From an uncultured Planctomycetaceae bacterium (GTDB lineage Bacteria; Planctomycetota; Planctomycetia; Planctomycetales; Planctomycetaceae), in assembly GCA_903858815.1 (NCBI GenBank), contig CAIOKE010000311.1, positions 20,807 to 84,806 on the forward strand: 64,000 bases of DNA, in the 5' to 3' direction. Shown piece after piece: positions 50,719 through 61,209 of the stretch. Both the position numbers and the translations under genes were made by a program. The number at the start of each line of letters is the position of its first letter. Position 1 is the first letter of the stretch. The notes under the pieces were generated by a model that was given only the letters and a program-made list of their open reading frames with translations, was not told the origin of the DNA and did not search any database.

Positions 50719-53700
50719 ATGCTGAACATCCACATCCAGCCCACACTCCAACTGCTGCTGCAGGCCATCCTGATCCTCACGGCTCAGGATGCACCCACAA
50801 CAATCTCAGGCTCCGGTCCGCTCGAACCACCGGCCGCACTGCAGTCCTTTCAACTGCAACAGGGCTTCACCCTCCAACTCGTCGCAGCCGAACCACTCAC
50901 CACTGATCCCGTCGCTGCTGCCTTCGACGAAGATGGACGACTCTTCGTCGTCGAAATGAATGACTACCCCTACACCGACAAATCCACCGATCTCCCCAAT
51001 CAGGAACGCACGACCGATCTGCCCATCGGAAAAATCCGACTGCTGATCGACGACAATGATGACGGCCTGTTCGATCGCAGCAGCATCTTCGCCCGCGACC
51101 TGTCATGGCCCACAGGCATCGCCATCTGGCGGGACGGCATCTTCGTCGCCGCCACGCCCGACCTGTGGTGGCTGCAGGATGCTGACCACGATGGCGTCGC
51201 CGAAAAACGCGAACGCATCCTCACTGGCTTCCGCAAACTCAACGTACAGGCTGTCGCCAATAACCTGCTCTGGACTTTCGATCATCGCATCTGCGGCGCC
51301 GGTGGCACCAACGGAGGACTACTGGCCGGGGCCGCACTGCCCAACGGCAGCCCCACGCCCCTCAACATGTCCCGCCATGACTTCAGCTTCACACCCACGG
51401 GCCCCCCACACGACTTTCAACTGCTGTCAGGTGGAGCACGCTTTGGTAATACCATCGATGATTTCGGAATTCGCTTCATCTGCAATATCCGCAATCCGGT
51501 CCAGCACGTCGTACTGCCACTCGACGCACTCACTCGCAACCCCAACTTTACGCCCACCAGCCCACTGCACGACGTGGCCGCCAGCGGTGATCAGCTGCCC
51601 GTCTACCGCACCAGCCCGCCGGAACCATGGCGCATCATCAACGCCGCTCGACTGACAGGGCAGGGCGACCCACGCATGCCACGCAGCGAAAAAAATGCCA
51701 TCGGATTCCTCACATCGGCCTGCGGAGTCACTGTGTACCGCGGTGATGCATGGCCTGCCACATTCCGCTCACAGGTCCTGCTCTCAGACGTCGCCGCCAA
51801 TCTCGTACACAGACAACAGCTGACACCCGCCGGATCCACCTTCTCCTCACAACGCATCGATCAGAACTGCGAATTCATCACCTCCACCGACAACTGGTTT
51901 CGCCCCGTCAATTTCGTACATGCACCCGACGGCACCCTCTACCTGCTGGATATGTATCGCGAAACCATCGAACACCCATGGTCCATGCCCCCTGACCTCA
52001 AGGCACTGCTCGATCTGGAACGAGGCCGTGATCGCGGTCGCATCTACCGCATCACACCACCCAACTTCCGCCGTCGCCCCACACCCACGCTCTCACAAGC
52101 CACAACGAACGAACTTGTCACACTCCTCGAACACCCCAATGCATGGCACCGCGAATCCGCCGCACGACTGCTGTTTCAGCAGCAACACCCATCCACTGCC
52201 TCGCTGCTGCACAAACTCCTGCTCGATTCCCCCGCCCCACACGCCCGACTGCAGGCCCTCTGCAGCCTCAGTGCACTGGCTCGCACCGATTCCGCCACCC
52301 GCAACCTGCTCGACAACAGCGTCCCCAGACTGCTGCAGGACGCTGCCCCCGCAATCCGCCGACAAACGCTGCTGATCGCCACCGAACTCAACCTGCATGC
52401 TCTGCCCACAGCCATCACCGCCGGGGCCAGCGATGCCGCTCCCGAAGTTCGACTGCAGGCAGCGCTCAGCCTGCACACACTGCCACACCCGGAACAACTC
52501 ACACTCGTCACAAAACTGCTCAGCGAAAACTCACTCGACCCCTGGATCTGCACCGCAACCCTCACAGCCGCTCAGGACCATGAAATCCTGCAACTGCTGT
52601 TGGCCATCCGGAATCCTGCATTCCCCACGGAGGCCGCAAAGATGCCCCTGCTGCTGCAACTGGCCGGCATCGTGGGACTCCGCAATCAACCGGCCGAACT
52701 GCGGACCCTCGCACAGGCACTCAACCGCCTGCCCACAACCGCTCGAACCAACCCACAAACCGGCGAACTGCTCGTCGCACTCGATGATGGTCTCCGCCAC
52801 ACTCAGTCCAGCCTGATCGCCGCATGGCACGATCAACCTGACGCAATCGCATTCACCGAACAACAGGTCACCGCAGCTGCCCTGCACGCCACAGATCCGC
52901 AATTGCCGGCTGAACAACGAGTCGCAGCGATTCGACTGCTCGCACTCAGCCAGCAGCCCACACTGCTGACTCAACTCCTCGATCTCGCTGACCCGCTGCA
53001 GCCCGACCCCGTGCGACTTGCCGCCCTCAAACTGCTGCCCACCCGCCTCGATGCCGCCGCCGCCGAACGTCTGGCCAGCCATTGCCCACGTTCAACCACC
53101 AGCCTGCAACACGAAATCATCGAATGCCTCTGCAGCTCCACTGTCGGAACGACAACACTGCTCGAATCCATCGCCAGCGGACTCATTCCGCCCAGCCGTA
53201 TCACTCCCATTCGCAGATCGCTGCTGCTGAAAAATACTCGCCCGGAAATCCGTCAGCAGGCTGAAAAACTGCTGGCTCCGGATCGCACTACACCCCGCTC
53301 ACAAGTCCTCGCCGCATGGCAGGATACACTGACACTCACCGGCAACAGCCAGCAGGGACGCACCATCTTCCAGCAGGAATGCGGCACCTGCCATCGCATG
53401 GGAAACCTCGGCACCGATATCGGACCCAGCCTGCTCACTGTCAAACACCGCACGCCAGCAGAACTCCTCACACAGATCCTCGACCCCAATCGCGAAGTCG
53501 GTCCGGACTTCCTGCAGTTCGTCGCCGTCACTCACAATGGTCAGACCGTTGCCGGTATCCTCAGCACAGAAACACCCGATGCCATCACGCTCACCCGCAG
53601 CGGTAAACAGCAGACCACACTCAACCGAACCGACATCGCCGAACTCCAGGCCACCGGCATCAGCCTCATGCCCGAAGGCTTCGAACAGAAACTCTCCCGC

Positions 53701-53745
53701 CAGGACCTCGCTGACCTCATCCAGTTCATCCGCACCGGCCCCTGA
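50719..53745 (+). CDS. Secreted PVC-type dehydrogenase beta-propeller + HEAT + cytochrome c protein
   Basis: GFTLQLVAAEPLTTDPVAAAFDEDGRLFVVEMNDYP, HEAT-like helical repeats, CGTCHRMGNLGTDIGPSL heme region; start chosen at MLNIHIQPTLQLLL. Confidence 0.92.
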   Translation: MLNIHIQPTLQLLLQAILILTAQDAPTTISGSGPLEPPAALQSFQLQQGFTLQLVAAEPLTTDPVAAAFDEDGRLFVVEMNDYPYTDKSTDLPNQERTTDLPIGKIRLLIDDNDDGLFDRSSIFARDLSWPTGIAIWRDGIFVAATPDLWWLQDADHDGVAEKRERILTGFRKLNVQAVANNLLWTFDHRICGAGGTNGGLLAGAALPNGSPTPLNMSRHDFSFTPTGPPHDFQLLSGGARFGNTIDDFGIRFICNIRNPVQHVVLPLDALTRNPNFTPTSPLHDVAASGDQLPVYRTSPPEPWRIINAARLTGQGDPRMPRSEKNAIGFLTSACGVTVYRGDAWPATFRSQVLLSDVAANLVHRQQLTPAGSTFSSQRIDQNCEFITSTDNWFRPVNFVHAPDGTLYLLDMYRETIEHPWSMPPDLKALLDLERGRDRGRIYRITPPNFRRRPTPTLSQATTNELVTLLEHPNAWHRESAARLLFQQQHPSTASLLHKLLLDSPAPHARLQALCSLSALARTDSATRNLLDNSVPRLLQDAAPAIRRQTLLIATELNLHALPTAITAGASDAAPEVRLQAALSLHTLPHPEQLTLVTKLLSENSLDPWICTATLTAAQDHEILQLLLAIRNPAFPTEAAKMPLLLQLAGIVGLRNQPAELRTLAQALNRLPTTARTNPQTGELLVALDDGLRHTQSSLIAAWHDQPDAIAFTEQQVTAAALHATDPQLPAEQRVAAIRLLALSQQPTLLTQLLDLADPLQPDPVRLAALKLLPTRLDAAAAERLASHCPRSTTSLQHEIIECLCSSTVGTTTLLESIASGLIPPSRITPIRRSLLLKNTRPEIRQQAEKLLAPDRTTPRSQVLAAWQDTLTLTGNSQQGRTIFQQECGTCHRMGNLGTDIGPSLLTVKHRTPAELLTQILDPNREVGPDFLQFVAVTHNGQTVAGILSTETPDAITLTRSGKQQTTLNRTDIAELQATGISLMPEGFEQKLSRQDLADLIQFIRTGP

Positions 53746-54172
53746 TCCCCCCCAACCCACCCCACCGAAACACACCCCACCCGCAGCCTCGACTTCAGCC
53801 CGAGACCCAACCCCTGCACACCACCCGTAACCTGAGTTTCAGCACTTGTCACTGCCCACGAAACCCGGCGTTCCCCCGGAACGAGCGTTTGGTTCTGGTT
53901 CTACCCGCATTTGCGATTCAGCCCTGAACCGCCGATTTCCGGCAGCCCACGGCGCAGCCCTCGATGACGTTGCGTCCCCACCCTGCACTTTGGTCAACGG
54001 CCATAGTCAGCACAGCCCTCGTCAACGCCCACAGTCATGCACAGCCGAAATCCATGGCTTTCCTGTTCCGCAGCAGCGGAGCGGCATGACACACATTCCA
54101 CTTTTATGAGGAACGACAAGTTCTGCCCGAGACACCCACTCCCACTCGAAACACAACACAGCCAACAAAACC

Positions 54173-55759
54173 TCACGCCGGTCCCGCAGCCACCACACTC
54201 GCATCCACCTCCCCGGCATACTTCTCAAAATTCGTCCGGAAACGCTGGGCTAACCTGCGAGCCGCCAGCTCGTAAGCGTCCCGATCACGCCACGACAACG
54301 CCGGCTGAAGCATCTCACCAGGCACCCCCGTGCAGCTGGTCACCACATCCAGACCCATAATCGAATCACGCACAATTGCCGCGCCCCGCAATTCCCCGGT
54401 ATGAATTCCATCGATAATCGCGCGAGTAAACCGGAGCGGCATCCGACTGCCGGTCCCATACGATCCGCCCGACCAACCCGTATTCACCAGCCACACCGCC
54501 GCACCATGCCGACGTATCTTCTCGGCCAGCAGACGCGCATACACACTGGGATGCCACACCAGAAATGGACCACCAAAACACGGTGAGAATGTCGCCTCTG
54601 GCTCAGTCACACCCATTTCCGTACCAGCCACCTTCGCCGTGTAACCACTGATGAAATAATACATCGCCTGCTCTGCGGTCAGCCGCGAAACCGGTGGCAA
54701 CACACCAAACGCATCACACGTCAGAAAAATCACGTCCGACGGGTGGCCCGCCACACACGGGATCCGCGCATTCCGCATGTGCTCGATCGGATAGGCACCA
54801 CGAGTATTCTGGGTGATCGACGTGTCGTTGAAATCCACGTGGCGATGCGCTCTGTCATACACCACATTCTCCAGCACCGCGCCAAACCGCAATGCCTCGA
54901 AAATGTCCGGCTCTGACTCCCGAGTCAGATACACAGCCTTCGCATAACAACCCCCCTCAATATTGAAGATCCCATCATCCGACCAGCCATGCTCATCATC
55001 ACCAATCAGATACCGCTGCGGATCCGCTGACAATGTCGTCTTGCCCGTACCCGACAGACCAAACAGCACCGAACTCTGACCTGTCTTCCGGTCACACGTC
55101 GCCGAACAGTGCATCGACAGGATGCCACGGTCCGGCAACAGATAATTCATAAACGTAAAGACCGCCTTCTTCATCTCACCCGCATACTCCGTCCCCAGCA
55201 ACACCACCTCCCGACGCTCAATACTCAGATCCACACTCGTACGACTGGTCATCCCCGTCGTATAACGATTCGCCGGAAACGCACCCGCATTGAAGATCAC
55301 AAAATCCGGCTCACCAAATGTCTCCAGTTCCTGATCCGTCGGACGAATCAGCATGTTGTGCATAAACAAAGCATGATACGGACGCGCACAGATCACCCGC
55401 ACCTTCAGACGCTGCGACGCATCCCAGCCCGCATAGGCGTCCACACAGTAAACTCGCGATCGAGTATTCAGATAGTCAATCGCCCGCTCACGATTGATAC
55501 TGAACGTCGTCTCATCCAATGGAAAATTCACCGGCCCCCACCACACCTTCCCCTCAGACTCCGGATGACGAACCACCCGCTTGTCCTTCGGAGATCGCCC
55601 GGTCTTCTCCCCGGAATACGCTATCAAGCACCCCGTGTCCGAAATACTCGTCCCCGGCTCGTGACGAATCGCCTCCTCGTAAAGACCACTCGGAGACATA
55701 TTTCGGAAAACTTCCCGCACAGTGATCCCATGCCCCTGCAGCGAAAACTGACCATCCAT
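54173..55759 (-). CDS. pckA: ATP-dependent phosphoenolpyruvate carboxykinase
   Basis: AYSGEKTGRSPKDKR, FGLSGTGKTTLSADP, IGDDEHGWSDDGIFNIEGGCYAK. Confidence 0.97.
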   Translation of the reverse strand: MDGQFSLQGHGITVREVFRNMSPSGLYEEAIRHEPGTSISDTGCLIAYSGEKTGRSPKDKRVVRHPESEGKVWWGPVNFPLDETTFSINRERAIDYLNTRSRVYCVDAYAGWDASQRLKVRVICARPYHALFMHNMLIRPTDQELETFGEPDFVIFNAGAFPANRYTTGMTSRTSVDLSIERREVVLLGTEYAGEMKKAVFTFMNYLLPDRGILSMHCSATCDRKTGQSSVLFGLSGTGKTTLSADPQRYLIGDDEHGWSDDGIFNIEGGCYAKAVYLTRESEPDIFEALRFGAVLENVVYDRAHRHVDFNDTSITQNTRGAYPIEHMRNARIPCVAGHPSDVIFLTCDAFGVLPPVSRLTAEQAMYYFISGYTAKVAGTEMGVTEPEATFSPCFGGPFLVWHPSVYARLLAEKIRRHGAAVWLVNTGWSGGSYGTGSRMPLRFTRAIIDGIHTGELRGAAIVRDSIMGLDVVTSCTGVPGEMLQPALSWRDRDAYELAARRLAQRFRTNFEKYAGEVDASVVAAGPA

Positions 55760-55845
55760 CACAACCTCCCCACTGGACAAAAAGTGCGCCCCAGCTGCAC
55801 ACCAAACGCTCAACTCTGAGCACGGATCACACAGACAACCGGTTT

Positions 55846-58071
55846 TCAGTCCACAAACACAAACTCGTTCGAATTCAACAACGCACGACACAGTTCCGCA
55901 ACCGCATGCCGTCGCTCAGATTCACCACGAGCCTCCAGAACTCTCTGCAGCAAGAGTCGTGCCGCTTCCCACTCATCCGCCGCCGGTTCTCGCAGAAGAA
56001 TTCGACGAAACGCACTCAAAATGACCGGGCCCTGCCACTCCGGAACTTCCGATTCCCCCGCCAGCAGCTCGCCCGATAACGCCTCCACACACGAGATCGT
56101 CTCCGGACTATTCAACAGCATAATCGCCTGCGGAGCCACTATGGTTTCGTCCCGACGAGCACACGAGGCCGCAGAATCCGGCAGATCAAACACCTGCAGA
56201 AATGGAATCGGCAGACAACGCTTCCGCACCAGATACACACTGCGCACTCGAGTTTCCCCGCCACGCTCCGCATACCAACCCTGCATCCGACCGTCGTCCT
56301 TACCCTCCTCAGCCTCCAGAATCGCCGGCTGAGCATGCCGCAGGTCCTCGGCAACTTCCGGCCACCGCGGAGCCCCCCCGGATGCAGCCTGCAACTGACC
56401 AGTCGCCTGCAACAGACAATCCCTCAACGTCTCCGCATCCATCCGCCGCAGTGTCTGACGCCCCCACAACACATTCTCCGCATCCGCAACTCCAGTACCC
56501 GCCACGTCCACCACACGCCGATACGCCAATGATGTCAACATCAATCGATGCATCCGCTTCACAGACCAGCCACCACGCACAAAATCCTGCGCCAACCAGT
56601 CCAGCAAATCCTGCTGCTCAGGACGAGCTCCCGTGTGGCCGAAATCATTGGCCGTTGAGACCAGCCCCACACCAAAATGCTGCTGCCACAGTCGATTCAC
56701 CAGCACCCGCGCTGTCCAGGGATTCTCCGCCGAAACGATCCACTCAGCCAATGCCAGACGACGACCACTGCCGCCGGCTGCCGATCGCCCAATCACCGCA
56801 TCTCCCGGCCAGTACAGCGCCGGAAATCCCGGCTGGACCTCGGCCCCCGGAGCACCCACATCTCCCTGACTCAGTACACACGTCGCAGGAATCGAATCCA
56901 CACTGTCCCGTACGCCCAGCGCCCGATCATACGATCGCAACCGACCTCGCAACGTCGAAACTTGCCCCTCCAACTCCCCCCGCTCCGACTCCGACAGTCC
57001 ATCAGACTTCAGTCGCGTCTCAAGCGCATTGATTTCAGTAGCCACAGGAGCATTCGCAGAATCAATCTCCTGCCGCTCAGCCATCGTCGAAACCGTCAGC
57101 TGATCCGCATACTTCAACGATGCAAAAAATGCCCGCAGACGATAATGATCCGCCTGAGTCAACGGGTCATACTTGTGGTCATGACACTGACAACACGACA
57201 TCGTAAGTCCCAGAAATGCGGCCGCCGTCGTGTTCGTCAGATCCGCCTGCAACTCAGCCTGCAGACGAGCCTCCTCCTGAAAAATCGCTGCCGTACTGTC
57301 CCACTGCCCCAGACGCAGATATCCCGTCGCCAGCAACGCATCCCGATCCTGCTCAGTCTGCGGATCTCCAGCGACCAACTCATCACCCGCCAGCTGCTCA
57401 CGCACAAACTGATCAAACGGCTTATCCGCATTGAACGCGCGAATCACATAGTCCCGATACTTCCACATCGTCGGACGGAACTCGTCCCGCTCATAACCGT
57501 TTGTGTCAGCATATCGCACCACATCCAGCCACAGCCGAGCCTGACGCTCGCCGTAAGCCGGCGATGCCAGCAGACGATCCACCTGCCGCTCCCACGCACC
57601 GGGCTGAGTATCCCCAACAAATACATCCAGCTCAGCTGACGTCGGCAACAGACCCGTCAAATCCAGAGTCACCCGCCGCAACAGAACCCGACGGTCCGCC
57701 TCTCCCGATGCCACCACCCCCGCCGCCTCCAGTTTCCGCTGCAGAAATGCGTCAATCGCATTCCCATCAGCAGGTATCGACGAAGGTACGTCCACTGCAC
57801 GAGGCACTTGCAGTGACCACAATGCCAGACGCTCATCCCCAAAGGCCACACGCACCGGATTACGCGAGTCCTCCCACGCACTCCCGATCGGCCTCGCGTC
57901 ACTCTCTGCAGATCCCACTCGCTCGTCATCCGCGAAGCCCGGAACCACGGCAGAACACACGACCACAGTACCTGCCCACAGCAGCAGCCCACAAGGCCAC
58001 TGCCGACACAGCTGCACGACACAACTCGGCACGCACTGCTGGAATCGTCGCAACATCGCCACCTCACACAA
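55846..58071 (-). CDS. DUF1549/DUF1553 domain protein
   Basis: LRRVTLDLTGLLPT, RLWLDVVRYADTNGYERDE, MSCCQCHDHKYDPLTQADHYRL, RVLVNRLWQQHFG; start may be 58056 (MLRRFQQC). Confidence 0.93.
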   Translation of the reverse strand: MCEVAMLRRFQQCVPSCVVQLCRQWPCGLLLWAGTVVVCSAVVPGFADDERVGSAESDARPIGSAWEDSRNPVRVAFGDERLALWSLQVPRAVDVPSSIPADGNAIDAFLQRKLEAAGVVASGEADRRVLLRRVTLDLTGLLPTSAELDVFVGDTQPGAWERQVDRLLASPAYGERQARLWLDVVRYADTNGYERDEFRPTMWKYRDYVIRAFNADKPFDQFVREQLAGDELVAGDPQTEQDRDALLATGYLRLGQWDSTAAIFQEEARLQAELQADLTNTTAAAFLGLTMSCCQCHDHKYDPLTQADHYRLRAFFASLKYADQLTVSTMAERQEIDSANAPVATEINALETRLKSDGLSESERGELEGQVSTLRGRLRSYDRALGVRDSVDSIPATCVLSQGDVGAPGAEVQPGFPALYWPGDAVIGRSAAGGSGRRLALAEWIVSAENPWTARVLVNRLWQQHFGVGLVSTANDFGHTGARPEQQDLLDWLAQDFVRGGWSVKRMHRLMLTSLAYRRVVDVAGTGVADAENVLWGRQTLRRMDAETLRDCLLQATGQLQAASGGAPRWPEVAEDLRHAQPAILEAEEGKDDGRMQGWYAERGGETRVRSVYLVRKRCLPIPFLQVFDLPDSAASCARRDETIVAPQAIMLLNSPETISCVEALSGELLAGESEVPEWQGPVILSAFRRILLREPAADEWEAARLLLQRVLEARGESERRHAVAELCRALLNSNEFVFVD

Positions 58072-59029
58072 AGAAGAAAGTGGTTTCAGCTGTCGTACGC
58101 ATCAGCTTCACCCGGTCAGCTTCCTTCACGAAGTCCAGCCGATCACGCACCAGCGCCACCGAAGCTTCATAGGAATTCGGCTCCGTCAGCTGATACGGTG
58201 AATCACTCGCCCACATCAGACGATCCGGTCCATACGCCTCAAACAAGCGACGAATCATCGGACGCAGCTCGTCATGCGGCGGTTGCTTCTTTCCCAGAGC
58301 ATAATACGCCGAAATCTTCACCCGCACACGCGGATGCTTCGCCAGACTGCACAACGCCGAAACCTCCGCGTCCTGAATCTCACCCGTCATGCCCACTCGA
58401 GCAAAATGGTCAATCACAACGGGCGTCTGAGCATACTTGTGACACCAACGACCGACGGACTCAAGATCCCCGGGATTGATCAGACAACACATGTTCTGAC
58501 CAGTCTCGGCACCCGTCTTCCACATTAACTCCATTCCCGCACCCTGCAGCCAGTCCGGACGGTCCGGCCTCGGACCAATGCGGAATCCCGTGACGCCCGT
58601 CTGCAGCATCGACTTCATCAGCACATCCACGTGCGGTCGATGCTCATCAATCTGACCAACGATCCGAAACAACTTCGGACGACGCTTCCACGCATCCACC
58701 AGATACGAATTGTCAAACCCGTGATAAGGATGATGCTGAATCAACACCACTCGACCAACACCGTGTGGCCGAGCTGTCGCCAGCAACTCATCATCCGTGA
58801 AACTGCGCGGTGCCAGAACATCCACCTGCTGGCCGTCCCGCAGCGGATACTTCGCCAGATCCGTCGTCCAGATGTGCGAATGTGCGTCAATCCACGGAGT
58901 CTTCTGCAGGTCAACCTCGTCTGCCGCCTCGACAACACCCGTCGACAGACCAGCAATCATCGCTCCCGCAACCGCTCCCGCTCCCATCGACAGCAACTCC
59001 CTCCGCCCCATCATCGATTCACTGCGCAT
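58064..59029 (-). CDS. Amidohydrolase_2-family metal-dependent hydrolase, Tat-like signal
   Basis: GRRELLSMGAGAVAGAMIAG signal; WIDAHSHIW; LIQHHPYHGFDNSYL; LMWASDSPYQLT. Confidence 0.9.
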   Translation of the reverse strand: MRSESMMGRRELLSMGAGAVAGAMIAGLSTGVVEAADEVDLQKTPWIDAHSHIWTTDLAKYPLRDGQQVDVLAPRSFTDDELLATARPHGVGRVVLIQHHPYHGFDNSYLVDAWKRRPKLFRIVGQIDEHRPHVDVLMKSMLQTGVTGFRIGPRPDRPDWLQGAGMELMWKTGAETGQNMCCLINPGDLESVGRWCHKYAQTPVVIDHFARVGMTGEIQDAEVSALCSLAKHPRVRVKISAYYALGKKQPPHDELRPMIRRLFEAYGPDRLMWASDSPYQLTEPNSYEASVALVRDRLDFVKEADRVKLMRTTAETTFFFV

Positions 59030-59036
59030 CACTCCG

Positions 59037-59047
59037 CCCCCCCCCCC
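59037..59047. repeat. Homopolymer C11 (G11 on coding strand) at the ribosome-binding position of the amidohydrolase gene
   Basis: Minus strand GGGGGGGGGGGCGGAGTGATG. Confidence 0.85.
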
Positions 59048-59281
59048 TCAAAGACACGACCCAACCCGGCCCGGGACCAACCACCCACCCACACTCTAAG
59101 CAATCCTGCATTGAACCTCCAGTCGATTCCCAATCCGCAGTTAACGAAATGCTCGACAATCCAGTTCCCCCCCGATAACGTGCCGCTTGAGCCACCAACC
59201 TCCTCAACCACAGCACACATATCTCAGCCGCCCTCTCCACCTCCACCCACCCTCCAGCATCACTCTTCTCAGGCCAACCTG

Positions 59282-60607
59282 ATGAGCATCCTGTCTCGCC
59301 AGTCCACCGTGGCCGGACCCGCTTTTAACCGCTGGCTCGTACCACCCGCCGCCATCTCCGTACACATGTGCATCGGCCAGGTCTACGGGTTCAGCGTCTT
59401 CAACGTCCCGCTCACCCAATCCCCGGCCGGCTGGACCATCCCTCAGGTTGGTTGGGTCTACTCCATCGCACTCGCCATGCTGGGACTGTCCGCCGCCATC
59501 TTCGGCAAGTGGGTCGAACGCAGCGGTCCCCGTAAAACCATGGTCACCAGCTGCCTCTGCTTCTGCGGTGGACTCCTCATCTCCGCCGTCGCTGTCAAAC
59601 TGCAGAACCTCTGGCTGCTGTATCTGGGCTACGGAGTCATCGGTGGAATCGGACTTGGACTCGGCTACATCTCGCCCGTCTCCACACTGATGAAATGGTT
59701 CCCCGATCGACCTGGCATGGCTTCCGGTATGGCCATCATGGGGTTCGGTGGCGGTGCGCTGATCGGTGCTCCCCTCGGAGTCCGTCTGATGGAACTGTTT
59801 CGCACACCAGCTTCCACCGGAGTCGCTCCGGCATTTGCCGCAATGGCCGGCCTCTACGCCGTCTGCATGCTGTTCGGAGCCGCACTTATCCGAGTCCCGG
59901 CAGACGACTGGAAACCGCCGGCACACTCGCTCAATCCCACCAGCACTCAATCCACTCACACCTCGTATGTCACAGCAGACCAGGCGTGGAAAACACCCCA
60001 GTTCTGGTACCTCTGGATCGTCCTCTGCATGAACGTCAGTGCCGGCATCGGAATCCTCGGGCAGGCCTCCAAAATGTGCTCGGATATGTTCGGAGTCAGC
60101 GCGGCTGTCGGTGGAGGCTTTGCGGGACTGCTCAGTATCTTCAATATGGGTGGACGCTTCTTCTGGTCGTCCATCTCAGACCGAACCGGTCGCCGCACCG
60201 TCTACTGCATCTACTTCCTGCTCGCTGCTGTCCTCTACAGCCTTGTCCCATACACGCAGCACATCCAGAATCGCACTCTGTTCGTGGCTGTCACAGCCGT
60301 CATCATCTCAATGTACGGCGGGGGCTTCGCCACCATTCCAGCCTATCTACGCGACCTCTTCGGAACAGGGCAGGTCGGCGCCATCCACGGGCGGTTGATC
60401 ACATCCTGGTCCGTCGCCGCAATCGTCGGCCCCAGCCTCGTCAACTACATCTCCACCGCACAGATCGCAGCCGGTACCCCCAAAGCCGAAGCCTGGAATT
60501 CCACCATGTACCTCATGTCCGGACTACTGCTGGTCGGTCTCGTCGCCAACCTGCTGATACGCCCCGTCGCTCACCGCCACTTCCTCAGCACAACTGACAG
60601 CAAATGA
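59282..60607 (+). CDS. OFA-type MFS transporter
   Basis: HMCIGQVYGFSVFNVPLTQ, 12-TM pattern, KWFPDRPGMASGMAIMGFGGGALIGAPL; start chosen at 59282. Confidence 0.92.
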   Translation: MSILSRQSTVAGPAFNRWLVPPAAISVHMCIGQVYGFSVFNVPLTQSPAGWTIPQVGWVYSIALAMLGLSAAIFGKWVERSGPRKTMVTSCLCFCGGLLISAVAVKLQNLWLLYLGYGVIGGIGLGLGYISPVSTLMKWFPDRPGMASGMAIMGFGGGALIGAPLGVRLMELFRTPASTGVAPAFAAMAGLYAVCMLFGAALIRVPADDWKPPAHSLNPTSTQSTHTSYVTADQAWKTPQFWYLWIVLCMNVSAGIGILGQASKMCSDMFGVSAAVGGGFAGLLSIFNMGGRFFWSSISDRTGRRTVYCIYFLLAAVLYSLVPYTQHIQNRTLFVAVTAVIISMYGGGFATIPAYLRDLFGTGQVGAIHGRLITSWSVAAIVGPSLVNYISTAQIAAGTPKAEAWNSTMYLMSGLLLVGLVANLLIRPVAHRHFLSTTDSK

Positions 60608-60765
60608 ACACAACTCGACAGAACTGCCTGCTGATCCTGGCGTGGACCATCGTAATTGTGCCACTCAGCTGGGGAGTCTGGCAGTCCATCCAGAAATCCC
60701 TGCCACTGCTCAGTCAGTCCGAACCCGGCAGGCCTGACAACACCTCCACCCGGAATTCGCCGTAA
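60604..60765 (+). CDS. 53-aa single-TM protein, candidate MFS transporter small subunit
   Basis: ATGA overlap with the MFS gene; MNTTRQNCLLILAWTIVIVPLSWGVWQSIQKSLPLL; absent from supplied ORF track because shorter than 60 aa. Confidence 0.65.
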   Translation: MNTTRQNCLLILAWTIVIVPLSWGVWQSIQKSLPLLSQSEPGRPDNTSTRNSP

Positions 60766-60804
60766 GCAGAAACGGCAATCGCCCACAGCCTGCAGATCCT
60801 GATA

Positions 60805-61209
60805 CTAAACACCGAACGCAGCCACCATCTCCGGGGGCACACGAGCAATCTGGTGAGTCGCGAAGATCACGAAGGCCCACTGAGTTTCTGCGCGTATCAG
60901 AGGACTGCTGTCACCCACACGGAATACTTCGTACCGGCGACCGGATGTGACACGCTTCATCTCTGAAACCCACGTCCGCACCACCAGCCGATCACCGGCA
61001 AATGCCGGCGCCAGATACTCGATAAAGTGCGAACGCACCACCCAGCCACGACCCAGTGCTCGATAGGCGTCAGGACTCCAGCCCACAGCCGTTGAATGCG
61101 CCACCGCAGCGTCCAGCAGCCAGCGCAGATAGACCAGATTGTTGACGTGCCCCACACTGTCAAGATCGTCGGGCAGCACCTGCAGCTCATACTCAAACAC
61201 TGCTGCCAC
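60805..61209 (-). CDS. 4HBT-type acyl-CoA thioesterase
   Basis: FEYELQVLPDDLDSVGHVNNLVYLRWLLDAAVAHS; likely GTG start at 61200 or 61209 overlapping the DedA gene. Confidence 0.85.
   Translation of the reverse strand: MAAVFEYELQVLPDDLDSVGHVNNLVYLRWLLDAAVAHSTAVGWSPDAYRALGRGWVVRSHFIEYLAPAFAGDRLVVRTWVSEMKRVTSGRRYEVFRVGDSSPLIRAETQWAFVIFATHQIARVPPEMVAAFGV

Noticed and set aside
56202-57639. 276-aa and 320-aa plus-strand ORFs
   Set aside because: Antisense to the DUF1549/DUF1553 gene; composition artefacts.
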